Assembly: GCF_000620625.1 (NCBI RefSeq)
Contig: NZ_JIAW01000006.1
Coordinates: forward strand, 334,590-398,589
Direction of reading: 5' to 3'
Length of the DNA stretch: 64,000 nucleotides
DNA from: Mycobacterium sp. URHB0044
Lineage (GTDB): Bacteria; Actinomycetota; Actinomycetes; Mycobacteriales; Mycobacteriaceae
Shown here: piece by piece, positions 39,544 through 47,963 of the stretch
Layout of the letters: every line of letters starts with the position of its first letter
Numbering within the stretch: the stretch's first letter is position 1
Notes under the pieces: model-generated
Database searches by the model: none
Told to the model about the DNA's origin: nothing
The model's input: only the letters and a program-made list of their open reading frames with translations
Translations under genes and position numbers: made by a program

Positions 39544-40416
39544 TCAGGCGGCGTCGACCGTTGCCGTGCCACTGGCGATTCCGGCGCGCCGCAGCGCAGC
39601 CACCACCAGCACGCGCAACCACCTGCCGACGTCGAACTGCTTGCCAGGAAGCGTGCGTGCGACCATCCGAAGGTTGACGGTGTCCACGCCGATGCTCTCG
39701 ACGCCCATCAACGACGGCTCGTCGAGTAGCAGCTCCGCAAGCCCCTCGTCCTTCATCGCGTTGGCCGAGACGCCGCGGAGAACGTCGTTGATCCGGTTCA
39801 GGTCCGCGGATGCAGGCACAGGGATGTCGACGACGGCGCGTGCCCAATCCTTGGACAGATTCAGCGATTTCACGATCTGCCCGTTGGGCACCGTGAAGAC
39901 TTCACCGTCACTGTTACGAAGCTTGGTGACGCGCAACGTGACGTCCTCGACGGTTCCTCTCGCATCGTTGGCCGAGCCGGTGATCGTGAGCTGGACCAGA
40001 TCACCGAAGCCGTACTGCTTTTCGGTGATGATGAAGAACCCGCTCAACAGGTCCTGAACGATGCGCTGAGCACCGAAACCAAGGGCGGCGCCCAACACTG
40101 CGGCGGGCGCCACCAGTGAGCCCACGGGGAGTCCCAGCGTATTGATGATGTCGACTGCGACCACGACGTAGAGAAGCGCGACCAACACCGAGGAGATGAC
40201 CGACGCAACGGCCTTGCGGTGCTTGACGGTTTCGGATCGAACGGTGGCGCCGACCTCGACGTCGTCGTCGAGGCGGCTGCTGATCTTCCCGGCGATCCAG
40301 CGGATCACCCGGGTGGCGAGCACCGTGCCGATCACCACGAGCACGAGGTGTAGCCCGCTGGTGGCGATCCAGTGCCCGAACGGCGACGCGAAGAACGCGT
40401 TCCAGGTGTCGTGCAC
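39544..40416 (-). CDS. small-conductance mechanosensitive channel, MscS family
   Basis: The product is about 290 aa. Three transmembrane helices; the pore-lining helix and following beta domain are marked by LGAALGFGAQRIVQDLLSGF, EKQYGFGDLV and FTVPNGQIV. It opens under membrane tension to release solutes in hypo-osmotic shock. Start: GTG at 40416, with AAGGGAG 5 bp upstream; longer frames (ATG 40464, 40506) exist. The window also encodes MscL. Confidence 0.88.
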   Translation of the reverse strand: MHDTWNAFFASPFGHWIATSGLHLVLVVIGTVLATRVIRWIAGKISSRLDDDVEVGATVRSETVKHRKAVASVISSVLVALLYVVVAVDIINTLGLPVGSLVAPAAVLGAALGFGAQRIVQDLLSGFFIITEKQYGFGDLVQLTITGSANDARGTVEDVTLRVTKLRNSDGEVFTVPNGQIVKSLNLSKDWARAVVDIPVPASADLNRINDVLRGVSANAMKDEGLAELLLDEPSLMGVESIGVDTVNLRMVARTLPGKQFDVGRWLRVLVVAALRRAGIASGTATVDAA

Positions 40417-40542
40417 CCGCGCTCCCTTCACTTCGAGGCTCTGGTCTCCATGGTCCAGCCGCATGCCTTCCCGACACCTGCGGATGCCAAACGTGATCGA
40501 CCGCACCGATCGACGCGGCGGCCTCGTGTGCGCGCCGTCGAA

Positions 40543-41559
40543 TCAGCCCTTGGCAACGCGCTGTATGAGCGTTCGGGTGCCTTTGTCCAGGATCGCCTGC
40601 CTCTCATCGGCGTCTCGGCAACGTGCGGCTCGCTTGACCGCGGTGGCGATGGTGAGGTTGCTCTCATATCCGGTGACGACGCGCGGATCGACGTACGACC
40701 CGCGGGCGACGGCGGGGGTATTGCCGAGAGCCTCCGACACCTCCTTCATCACCGCCGACTCCACCCGTTTGATCACGGCCTTCGACACCGGCGGGTCCGC
40801 GTCGACGAAGGCCTCGGCAGCCAAAACGGTGCCATGCCAGGTGCGTAGGTCCTTGACGCTGTACTCGTCGCCCATCAACTCCTTGAAACGTGCGTTGAGA
40901 TCTTCGGCGTGGATGTCCACCCATCCGCTGACGTCCCGGCAGACCAGAAATCTGTCGGTCCGATCAGGTCTGCGCAGCAGTGAGCGGACCGCCTTGACCA
41001 CCTCGGGGTCTTGCACTTCCAGCGTCCTGCGGACTCCGCTCTTGGCGGGATAGTCGAACGCGACCGTCCCGTTGCGCAGCGTGACGTGTTCGCACAACAA
41101 CGTCGCGAGCCCATGGGAGTCGTTCTCCTCGGCGTACTGCTCGCCGCCTGCGCGAAAGTAGCCGAGGTCCACCAGATGCAGTGCGAGCGCCAGTATCCGG
41201 TCCCGCTCGAGACCGCGACCGCGCAGATCCGCTGCCACTCGGGCGCGCCATTCGGGCAGCCGCTTCGACATCTCCAGCACGCGGTCGAACTTCTCCTCGG
41301 CCCGCTCCTCCTGCCACCGCTGGTGATAGAGGTACTGGCGACGGCCCGCGACGTCGGTGCCGACGGCCTGAATGTGCCCGTTGGCGTGCGGGCAGATCCA
41401 CACGTTCTTCCACGCGGGCGGGATCACCAGCTCCTTGATGCGTTGCAGCGCGGCCGGGTCGTCGAGCGGCTTGCCGTCTGGCGCATGGTACGAGAACCCC
41501 TTGCCCCGGCGCTTTCGCGTGATGCCGGGGCCGGAGAGTTCACTACGGCGCAGTCGCAT
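40543..41559 (-). CDS. DNA topoisomerase IB (poxvirus-type)
   Basis: The product is about 338 aa, starting MRLRRSELSGPGITRKRRG. An N-terminal beta domain (about 1-80) is followed by the catalytic domain with KDLRTWHGT and the nucleophile tyrosine in ARGSYVDPRVV. It nicks one strand through a 3'-phosphotyrosyl link and relaxes supercoils. Such enzymes are recorded in M. smegmatis but not in M. tuberculosis (recalled), which supports a fast-growing species. ATG 41559 is preferred to the 41586 start because it fits the family's beginning. Confidence 0.9.
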   Translation of the reverse strand: MRLRRSELSGPGITRKRRGKGFSYHAPDGKPLDDPAALQRIKELVIPPAWKNVWICPHANGHIQAVGTDVAGRRQYLYHQRWQEERAEEKFDRVLEMSKRLPEWRARVAADLRGRGLERDRILALALHLVDLGYFRAGGEQYAEENDSHGLATLLCEHVTLRNGTVAFDYPAKSGVRRTLEVQDPEVVKAVRSLLRRPDRTDRFLVCRDVSGWVDIHAEDLNARFKELMGDEYSVKDLRTWHGTVLAAEAFVDADPPVSKAVIKRVESAVMKEVSEALGNTPAVARGSYVDPRVVTGYESNLTIATAVKRAARCRDADERQAILDKGTRTLIQRVAKG

Positions 41560-41589
41560 GGGCGAGTAATACCCATGAAACGTCAACTG

Positions 41590-42126
41590 TCACAGGCATT
41601 TCTCCGCGGGCAGTATCTCCGCATCCATGTTGCGCTGCATCATCTTCAGCGCCGCATCGCCCAATTCGGGGATGATGTGCGCCACGGCGTCCTGCGGTAC
41701 GACGACGTCGAGGTGCCGGATGTAGCCGTCCAGGGCGCTGTAGAGGATGCACTGTTCGGTGACCTGACCGGCCAACACGATGCGCGTGGCGTCCAGCTGA
41801 GTCAGCAGGTACCCCAGTGTCGTGGCGTAGAAGGCGCTGTGGCGGACCTTCGTCAGGAACGGCAGGTCGGCGTCGGGCACGATCGGCTCGACGAGTTCGG
41901 GCCTGGCGCCGTTCAGAGCGGCTTGCACCACTTCGGCGCGGCCGGCGCTGAAGTCACCACGATTGTCATTGATGTAGATCAGTTCGACGTCGTCCCGCTC
42001 GCGAGCCTCGGCGATCAACTGCGCCATCGGGTCGATCACCTTCGCCACGTTGGCGGCGAGCGCGTCGGCGTCGGGATGGTCGTAGGTGTTCAGCATGTCG
42101 ATCACCAGTACGGCAGTGGTAGTCAC
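41590..42126 (-). CDS. isochorismatase-family cysteine hydrolase
   Basis: The product is 178 aa. The catalytic triad of the family is seen as Asp in VLVIDMLNTY, Lys in TKVRHSAFYAT and Cys in VTEQCILYSAL, with the usual cis-peptide region preceding the cysteine. Members hydrolyse small amides (nicotinamide, ureidoacrylate) or isochorismate. GTG start at 42126. It follows the topoisomerase gene in opposite order on the same strand with a 30-bp gap. Substrate unknown. Confidence 0.82.
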   Translation of the reverse strand: MTTTAVLVIDMLNTYDHPDADALAANVAKVIDPMAQLIAEARERDDVELIYINDNRGDFSAGRAEVVQAALNGARPELVEPIVPDADLPFLTKVRHSAFYATTLGYLLTQLDATRIVLAGQVTEQCILYSALDGYIRHLDVVVPQDAVAHIIPELGDAALKMMQRNMDAEILPAEKCL

Positions 42127-42178
42127 CCGTCAGGGATACCCGCCACCGGTCGGCCAAACTACGTCGCCGATCGACGGG

Positions 42179-43051
42179 TTAGACGTGCCGCAACACCGGC
42201 TGGGAGCCCGAGACGCCGGTCCTCGCGATGAAGTCGTCGATGAGGTCGACCACCTCGATGGGCGCCTCGACGTGTGCGAAGTGTCCGACGTCGGGTAGCA
42301 CCTCGACCCGGCAGTCCGGCCTGGCCTCCAGCGCGGAGTAGGCGTGGTCGACCGGGATGATGGTGTCCTGCTCGCCCCAGATGGCCAGGGTCGGCAGATC
42401 GGCTCGCAGATTCAACCGGTTCAGTGCGCTCACCGATTGACCGCGGTAGTCGACGACGGAACGCAGGGTCCGCAGGAATGCCGCCCGGGTCTCCGCGTCG
42501 GCGAACGACGAGTACGCGTTCCAGATCTCCGCGCCGCGCGGCGAACGCAGACCCAGCGAACTCAGCCAGCCCCGCACCGAGTTGCCCGCGCGAAGCACCG
42601 GCGACGGTGCGATGACCGGCATGATCAGTTCGGCGCCGGGCGCGGCCAGTAGCCGCAGAATCCAGCCGACGTCGGGCCCGAGCCCCCCGCTGCTGATCAG
42701 GATCAGCCTGCGGCAGTAGTCGGGATGCTGGTACAGGAACTGCATGGCGATCCCACCCCCGAGGGAGTGGCCGACGACCGTGGCGGATTCGACGCCCAGT
42801 TCGTCGAGCAGATCGCGCAGCCCGACGGCGAATGCGCCCAACGAATAATCGGTGCGCGGCTTGGACGACCGTCCGTGTCCCAGCAGGTCGGGGGCGATCA
42901 CCCGGTACTTCTTGGCGAGATGAGGCATGACCGCACGCCACGTCTCCGAGCTTCCCGCCATGCCGTGGATCAGCAGCAGCGCCTCGCCCTCGCCCTCGTC
43001 GCGGACCGCGAACTGCTCGCCGTGAATGTCGATGAACTTGGGTTCTGTCAT
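42179..43051 (-). CDS. alpha/beta hydrolase
   Basis: The product is 290 aa, starting MTEPKFIDIHGEQFAVRDEG. LLIHGMAGSSETW is the oxyanion region, VGHSLGGGIAMQF holds the nucleophile serine, WGEQDTIIPVDHA the acid and DVGHFAHVEAP the histidine. GGGAGG is 5 bp upstream of the ATG. The family covers esterases, C-C hydrolases and haloperoxidase-like enzymes. It is divergent from the wax-ester synthase gene with 107 bp between starts, so the two may share regulation. Confidence 0.85.
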   Translation of the reverse strand: MTEPKFIDIHGEQFAVRDEGEGEALLLIHGMAGSSETWRAVMPHLAKKYRVIAPDLLGHGRSSKPRTDYSLGAFAVGLRDLLDELGVESATVVGHSLGGGIAMQFLYQHPDYCRRLILISSGGLGPDVGWILRLLAAPGAELIMPVIAPSPVLRAGNSVRGWLSSLGLRSPRGAEIWNAYSSFADAETRAAFLRTLRSVVDYRGQSVSALNRLNLRADLPTLAIWGEQDTIIPVDHAYSALEARPDCRVEVLPDVGHFAHVEAPIEVVDLIDDFIARTGVSGSQPVLRHV

Positions 43052-43158
43052 TGCAGCCTCCCTATCCCCTTGCCCCGAGACTACCGGCGGGTAACTTTCC
43101 GAGTCCACATTTGCCCTGGAACGCATGCGCCCGGTGTGAGGTGGGTAACGTCACCATC

Positions 43159-44523
43159 ATGAAGTTGATCTCGCCGACAGACTCGATGTTCCTGATCGGC
43201 GAATCACGCGAGCACCCGATGCACGTCGCGGGGTTGCAGCTGTTCGAGCCCCCGAGCGACGCCGGTCCCGACTTCGTCCGCGACCTCTACGAGGCGATGA
43301 TCAAGCACGACCACTTCCAGCCGACGTTCCGCAAGCATCCAGCGATCCTCTTCGGTGGCATCAGCAACCTGGCCTGGACGTTCGACGACGACGTCGACCT
43401 CGACTACCACGTGCGCCGGTCGGCGCTGCCGCGCCCCGGCCGGGTGCGGGACCTCCTGGAGTTGACGTCGCGGTTGCACGGCACGCTGCTCGACCGGCAC
43501 CGGCCGCTGTGGGAAACCCACTTCATCGAAGGCCTGCAGGACGGGCGGTTCGCCGTCTACGCCAAGTTCCACCACGCCCTGATCGACGGCGTCTCCGCGC
43601 AGCGGCTCACGATGCGATCGATGACGCCGAACCCCGACGACCGCGAGATGCGGGTGCCGTGGACGCTCGGGCCGATGGCGGGAAGCAAGGAGCCGGCCCA
43701 CTCGCGGTCGACCGTGCGGACGGTCATCGATGCCGCGGGAACCCTTGCGGCACTGGGGCCCTCGGCCCTCACCGTGGCCCGCGCCGCGTTGCTCGAGCAG
43801 CAGTTGACCCTGCCGTTCCGGGCACCGAAGACGATGTTCAACGTGCCCATCGGCGGCGCACGGCGCGCGGCCGCGCAGTCCTGGCCACTCGCCCGCATCA
43901 AGGGCGTGAAGAACGCCACCGGAGCGACCGTCAACGACGTAGTGCTTGCGATGTGCGCGGGCGCGCTACGCGCCTACCTCAGCGAGCAGGAGGCGCTGCC
44001 CGATACTCCGTTGGTCGCCATGGTTCCCGTCAGCCTGCGCACTGCGGACGATCAGGACGCCGGCGGAAACATGGTCGGTACGATCCTCTGCAATCTGGCC
44101 ACCGACCTCGAGGATCCCGCGAAGCGGCTCGATGCGATCAGCACGTCGATGCGCGAGAACAAGAAGGTGTTCAGCCAACTCCCGCGCACGCAGGCCCTGG
44201 CATTGTCGGCGTTCCTGAGCTCCGGCGTCGCGTTCGGCCTCGTTCCCGGCCTGGTCGGATCGACCCCACCGCCGTTCAACATCGTCATCTCGAACGTGCC
44301 CGGCGCGCGAGAACCGATGTACTGGAACGGTGCCCGCCTCGACGGCAACTACCCGCTGTCGATCGCACTGGACGGCCAAGCGCTCAACATCACGCTGACG
44401 AACAACGCCGACAACCTCGACTTCGGACTCGTCGGCTGTCGGCGCAGCGTGCCCCACCTGCAGCGGCTGCTCGGGCATCTCGAGGATTCACTTGCCGACC
44501 TGGAACGCGCTTGCGGGATCTGA
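43159..44523 (+). CDS. wax ester synthase/diacylglycerol acyltransferase (WS/DGAT, Tgs-type)
   Basis: The product is 454 aa, starting MKLISPTDSMFLIGESREHP. The catalytic HHxxxDG motif is KFHHALIDGVS; PLWETHFIEGL and the C-terminal NIVISNVPGAREPMYWNGA are family signatures. It makes triacylglycerol or wax esters for lipid storage, at the inner membrane or lipid droplet. The next gene, convergent, is a degenerate ketoacyl synthase. Mycobacteria carry many such paralogues; the exact one is not identified. Confidence 0.92.
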   Translation: MKLISPTDSMFLIGESREHPMHVAGLQLFEPPSDAGPDFVRDLYEAMIKHDHFQPTFRKHPAILFGGISNLAWTFDDDVDLDYHVRRSALPRPGRVRDLLELTSRLHGTLLDRHRPLWETHFIEGLQDGRFAVYAKFHHALIDGVSAQRLTMRSMTPNPDDREMRVPWTLGPMAGSKEPAHSRSTVRTVIDAAGTLAALGPSALTVARAALLEQQLTLPFRAPKTMFNVPIGGARRAAAQSWPLARIKGVKNATGATVNDVVLAMCAGALRAYLSEQEALPDTPLVAMVPVSLRTADDQDAGGNMVGTILCNLATDLEDPAKRLDAISTSMRENKKVFSQLPRTQALALSAFLSSGVAFGLVPGLVGSTPPPFNIVISNVPGAREPMYWNGARLDGNYPLSIALDGQALNITLTNNADNLDFGLVGCRRSVPHLQRLLGHLEDSLADLERACGI

Positions 44524-44542
44524 ATTCCCTTGGGCCGGAGCG

Positions 44543-45781
44543 TCAGTACTTGCCGAAGGCCAGCACGACGTTGTATCCGCCGAACGCGAACGTGCTGCTC
44601 AACGCGTAGCGATAATCGGCCTTCCTGGCCTGTCCGCTGACCACGTCGAGATCGATCCGCTCGTCGAGTTCCTTGAGGTTGAGCGTCGGGGGCACGATGC
44701 CGTCCCGCAAAGCCAGCACCGTCAGCACGGCCTCGATGGCGCCCGCAGATCCAAAGGTGTTGCCCAACGCGGCCTTCGGTGCATACACCGCAGGCCCATG
44801 GCTGCCGAACGCCTTCTGCAGCGCGGTCGCCTCGACGAGGTCGCCGTCGACGGTGCCTGCGGCGTGGGCGTTCACGTGGTCGATGTCGTCGGGCGCCAGG
44901 CCGGCGAGCTCCATGGTTCGCAGCAGCGCGTGGGTCTCTTGTTCGGCGTCCGGGTCGGAGAACAACATGTCGTAGCCATCGGACGTCGTTGCTGCGCCGA
45001 GCACGCGGGCCAGGATGTGCGCACCCCGCGCCTTTGCGTGGGCTTCCGTCTCCATGATCATCAGCGCGCCGCCCTCGCCGAGCACCATGCCGGTTCGGTT
45101 CCGGTCGAAGGGGCGGCACGCGCCGATCGGATCGTCGTTGTCGGTGGACAGGACGCCTTCGGTCTGGGCGTACGACGCGATGGGCACGGCTTCGATGTGG
45201 GACTCCACGCCACCGCAGATCACGATGTCGGCGTCACCGAAGATGATCTGCCGCCACGCCTCTGCGACGGCGCTTGCTCCGGAAGCATGCGCCATCATCG
45301 GCGCCGAGACGCCACCACGCGCGCCACGGTCCAGTCCCACCGCGGCCGCAGGCCCGTTGGGCATGAACATCTGGACGAACAGCGGGGATACCGCCCGCAG
45401 ACCACGTTGGCGCATGTCGTCGTAGGCGAAGATGATCTCTTCGGTGCTGCCCAGCCCGGTGCCGATCGACACCGCCAGTCGAGTCGGGTCGACGTCGGGA
45501 GATCCGCTGTGCGCCCACGCCCGACGGCCTAGCAGCAGTGCCATCTTCTGCAGATAGGACAGTCGTCGCAGTTCTACGCGGCTCAGCTGAGTGTCGAAGT
45601 CCTCGAGCAACTTGCCGCCGATGCGGGCCGGCAGGCCCAGTTCCTCCACGAACGGTTCGGTCAGCGGACGGATGCCGCTGCGGCCGTCGATCAGTGCCGT
45701 CCAGGTCTCCTCGGCGTCGGCCGCCAGCGCACTGGTCATCGCGACACCGGTGATGACAACGTCAGGAAGTTCGCCTCGCAT
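44543..45781 (-). CDS. ketoacyl synthase-like protein lacking the catalytic cysteine and one histidine (KasA/KasB-like)
   Basis: The product is 412 aa and follows the KasA/KasB fold throughout (for example AWRQIIFGDADIVICGGVES, NRTGMVLGEGGALMIMETE). In KasA the nucleophile reads SACSSG; here the segment is MAHASG, so His165 stands where Cys should be. The first catalytic His is kept (VNAHAAGT, H306) and so is the Lys (K336), but the second His is Asn (KAALGNTFG, N341). It should not be able to condense acyl chains; it may act like a chain-length factor or a decoy partner. ATG 45781 is used. Confidence 0.85.
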   Translation of the reverse strand: MRGELPDVVITGVAMTSALAADAEETWTALIDGRSGIRPLTEPFVEELGLPARIGGKLLEDFDTQLSRVELRRLSYLQKMALLLGRRAWAHSGSPDVDPTRLAVSIGTGLGSTEEIIFAYDDMRQRGLRAVSPLFVQMFMPNGPAAAVGLDRGARGGVSAPMMAHASGASAVAEAWRQIIFGDADIVICGGVESHIEAVPIASYAQTEGVLSTDNDDPIGACRPFDRNRTGMVLGEGGALMIMETEAHAKARGAHILARVLGAATTSDGYDMLFSDPDAEQETHALLRTMELAGLAPDDIDHVNAHAAGTVDGDLVEATALQKAFGSHGPAVYAPKAALGNTFGSAGAIEAVLTVLALRDGIVPPTLNLKELDERIDLDVVSGQARKADYRYALSSTFAFGGYNVVLAFGKY

Positions 45782-45941
45782 CAAGCCGCCTGTTCAAGTG
45801 TTCTTTGATCGGGTGCCGCACGGACGACCCCGGGCACCAAATTTACCGAGTCCCGCTCCGGCCCGCCGCACAGCCTTGGGTTGCACGGCAAACGCGAAGC
45901 TGCGGTGGGCTACCCCATTTGCGACGGAGCAACCAGATTGC

Positions 45942-46301
45942 CTAGGTGCAGCAGTTGGGGTCCAGCACCGCGCACAGCGCTCCGAGCGCGTCGCGGTGCG
46001 CGCGGTGATAGACGTTCATGCCGCGACGTTCGGACTCGACGAGTCCCGCCCGACGGAGCTGGGTGAGGTGGTGGCTGACCGTCGACTCGGTGAGGCTTAA
46101 CGCGGCGGCGAGATCACCGCTGTTCTCCTCGCCGGCCGACGAACTGAACAGATACGACATGATCTTCACCCGCGCAGGATCGGCGAGCGCCTTGAGCCGC
46201 AGCGCGACGTGCAGCGCGTCGTCGTCGCTCATCGGGCCTGCCGCGACCGGTGCGCAGCAGACCGGCGCGGACATGTCGATCGTTGGCAGCGTCTTGGGCA
46301 C
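45942..46301 (-). CDS. ArsR/SmtB-family metal-responsive repressor
   Basis: The product is about 119 aa from GTG 46301 (ATG 46274 also possible). The winged helix ALSLTESTVSHHLTQLRRAG follows LKALADPARVKIMSYL. Metal-ligand candidates are a Cys pair near the N-terminus (APVCCAPV) and one at the very C-terminus (NCCT), with CAVLD in between. It is divergent from the CadI gene, and two copies of a palindromic box lie between them, so it should repress cadI and itself until As(III), Cd(II) or similar binds. Confidence 0.85.
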   Translation of the reverse strand: MPKTLPTIDMSAPVCCAPVAAGPMSDDDALHVALRLKALADPARVKIMSYLFSSSAGEENSGDLAAALSLTESTVSHHLTQLRRAGLVESERRGMNVYHRAHRDALGALCAVLDPNCCT

Positions 46302-46322
46302 ATACCGATTCTGCCGATAACA

Positions 46323-46336
46323 TTGACATAAGTCAA
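46323..46336. promoter_or_regulatory. ArsR-type operator box 1, TTGAC-ATAA-GTCAA
   Basis: Perfect 5-bp inverted arms around ATAA, 22 bp upstream of the ArsR GTG start. The same core recurs at 46369-46381. ArsR/SmtB dimers bind such 12-2-12-type or TTGAC..GTCAA dyads. Confidence 0.6.
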
Positions 46337-46368
46337 AAAGGTAGGCATTCTGGCCAGGGTGCACCAAT

Positions 46369-46381
46369 TCGACATAAGTCA
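46369..46381. promoter_or_regulatory. ArsR-type operator box 2, TCGAC-ATAA-GTCA
   Basis: Second copy of the box, 46 bp from the first (centre to centre), 38 bp upstream of the cadI ATG. The spacing is a bit over four helical turns, allowing two dimers on nearly the same face. Confidence 0.55.
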
Positions 46382-46418
46382 CACACGTACACAACTCACA
46401 GAGCAGGAAGGCTCACCC

Positions 46419-46841
46419 ATGTCCCGGATGCAACTCGCACTGAACGTCGACGATCTCGACGAGGCCGTCGCGTTCTACTCCAAGCTGTTCAATACCCAGC
46501 CCGCCAAGCTCAAGCCCGGCTACGCCAACTTCGCGGTCGTCGAGCCGCCGCTGAAGCTGGTGCTGTTGGAGAACCCCGGCAAGGGCGGCACCATCAATCA
46601 CCTCGGCGTCGAGGTCGAGTCCAGCGACACCGTGCACAGCGAGATCGCCCGGCTCACCGAAGCGGGTCTGTTCACCGACGAGGAGATCGGCACGACGTGC
46701 TGCTTCGCCACCCAGGACAAGGTCTGGGTCACCGGGCCCGCAGGCGAAAAGTGGGAGGTCTACACCGTGCTATCCGACTCCGACACGTTCGGCGCCAGCC
46801 CCGGGCACCTCGACGACACCGCGGCGTCGTCCTGCTGCTGA
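46419..46841 (+). CDS. cadI: CadI/ArsI-family metal-inducible dioxygenase-fold protein (putative C-As lyase)
   Basis: The product is 140 aa, a vicinal oxygen chelate (VOC) fold close to M. tuberculosis CadI (Rv2641). Candidate metal ligands are Q5, H61 (INHLGVEV) and E113 (KWEVY); the neighbouring cysteines C94-C95 (GTTCCFAT) match the pair that binds organoarsenicals in ArsI enzymes. The C-terminus ends in another Cys pair (SSCC). It may cleave C-As bonds of trivalent organoarsenicals or simply be cadmium-induced. AGGAAGG precedes ATG 46419. Confidence 0.88.
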   Translation: MSRMQLALNVDDLDEAVAFYSKLFNTQPAKLKPGYANFAVVEPPLKLVLLENPGKGGTINHLGVEVESSDTVHSEIARLTEAGLFTDEEIGTTCCFATQDKVWVTGPAGEKWEVYTVLSDSDTFGASPGHLDDTAASSCC

Positions 46842-46865
46842 GGCTGCATGTGGTTCGGTTCGGAA

Positions 46866-47957
46866 TTAATCCTTGAACCTGCCGGCGAATCCACGCAGGG
46901 GCAGGTCGGCGCTGGTGACTAGCCCGGGTGGAGCGGCGACCACCGACGAGATGGCGTTGAGCGCAGGCAGGCCTGTGACGGTCATGCCGATCGACGCGAA
47001 GTTATCCGGATTCGACAAGTCCACCCCGGGTTTCGGGAAAATCATGTGTTTGTTGTAGACGCACGGATCGCCTTGGATCTGGGTGATGTAGCAGCCCTTG
47101 ATATTCCAGCTCGGATCGGTGTGCGGAGTCATCTGCCACTCGAGGTGCGTCTCAACGCGGGGCACTCCACCGACCATGCCCTGGTACTTGATGTAGTTGG
47201 CGCCGAGTGAGCCCTTCGGCATTTGATACCAACCCAGGTCGACGTCCTTGGTACACGCGCCGAGTTCGTAGGTGAACTTCACTTCGTCGAGTTCCAGTCC
47301 GAAACAGTCGGCCATCATCAGCACGCTGTCGGCGAAGACGCGGGTGTACTTCTCCAGCTTGCCTGGGATGCTCGGGTCGTCGATGGGCAGTCCGTAGCCC
47401 ACCTCGATCCACGTGTCCTTCGAGTGATGACACGAGACATCAACGGATTCGATGGTCGTGATGTTCTCGATCTCGGCGACGTCGGCGGAACACACCACCC
47501 CGAGGATCTGGTTCAGGCCGGGGTTCATTCCGGTGCCGTAGAAGGTCGAGCCACCCTTCTGGCACGCCTCGGCCAGCAGTTGTGTCACCGGCTTGCCCGA
47601 CGGGTGGGGGTGGTTGGCGTCGCGGTGCCAGCCGGTGATCCAGTCGGCCGTCGTCACGACGTTGATGCCAGCTTCAAGCACTTTCACGTAGAGGTCCTCG
47701 TCGGGGAATACGCCGTGGAAGGTAAGCACATCGGGCTTGGCTGCGATGATCTCCTCGATGGTGCCGGTGGCCTTCACGCCAACCGGGGCCAGCCCGACGA
47801 TCTCGCCGGCATCGCGCCCGACCTTATCCGCTGTGTAGCAATGCAATCCGACGAGTTCGAGGTCGTCGCGGTTAACGATCCGCTTGATCATCTCGGAACC
47901 GACGTTGCCCGTCGCCACCTGGAACACGCGAACTGGCCTGCTGGCGGTGGAAGTCAT
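46866..47957 (-). CDS. NAD(P)-binding dihydrodipicolinate reductase-like protein
   Basis: The product is 363 aa. N-terminal Rossmann start RVFQVATGNVGSEMIKRIV, followed by LELVGLHCYTADKVGRDAG, typical of the DapB-like/2,4-diaminopentanoate dehydrogenase-type family that is abundant in mycobacteria. FYGTGMNPGLNQILG is another family signature. It follows the Rieske oxygenase gene by 6 bp in one operon, which suggests a role in degradation of a cyclic or steroid-like compound (inference). Confidence 0.75.
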   Translation of the reverse strand: MTSTASRPVRVFQVATGNVGSEMIKRIVNRDDLELVGLHCYTADKVGRDAGEIVGLAPVGVKATGTIEEIIAAKPDVLTFHGVFPDEDLYVKVLEAGINVVTTADWITGWHRDANHPHPSGKPVTQLLAEACQKGGSTFYGTGMNPGLNQILGVVCSADVAEIENITTIESVDVSCHHSKDTWIEVGYGLPIDDPSIPGKLEKYTRVFADSVLMMADCFGLELDEVKFTYELGACTKDVDLGWYQMPKGSLGANYIKYQGMVGGVPRVETHLEWQMTPHTDPSWNIKGCYITQIQGDPCVYNKHMIFPKPGVDLSNPDNFASIGMTVTGLPALNAISSVVAAPPGLVTSADLPLRGFAGRFKD

Positions 47958-47963
47958 TGATAC

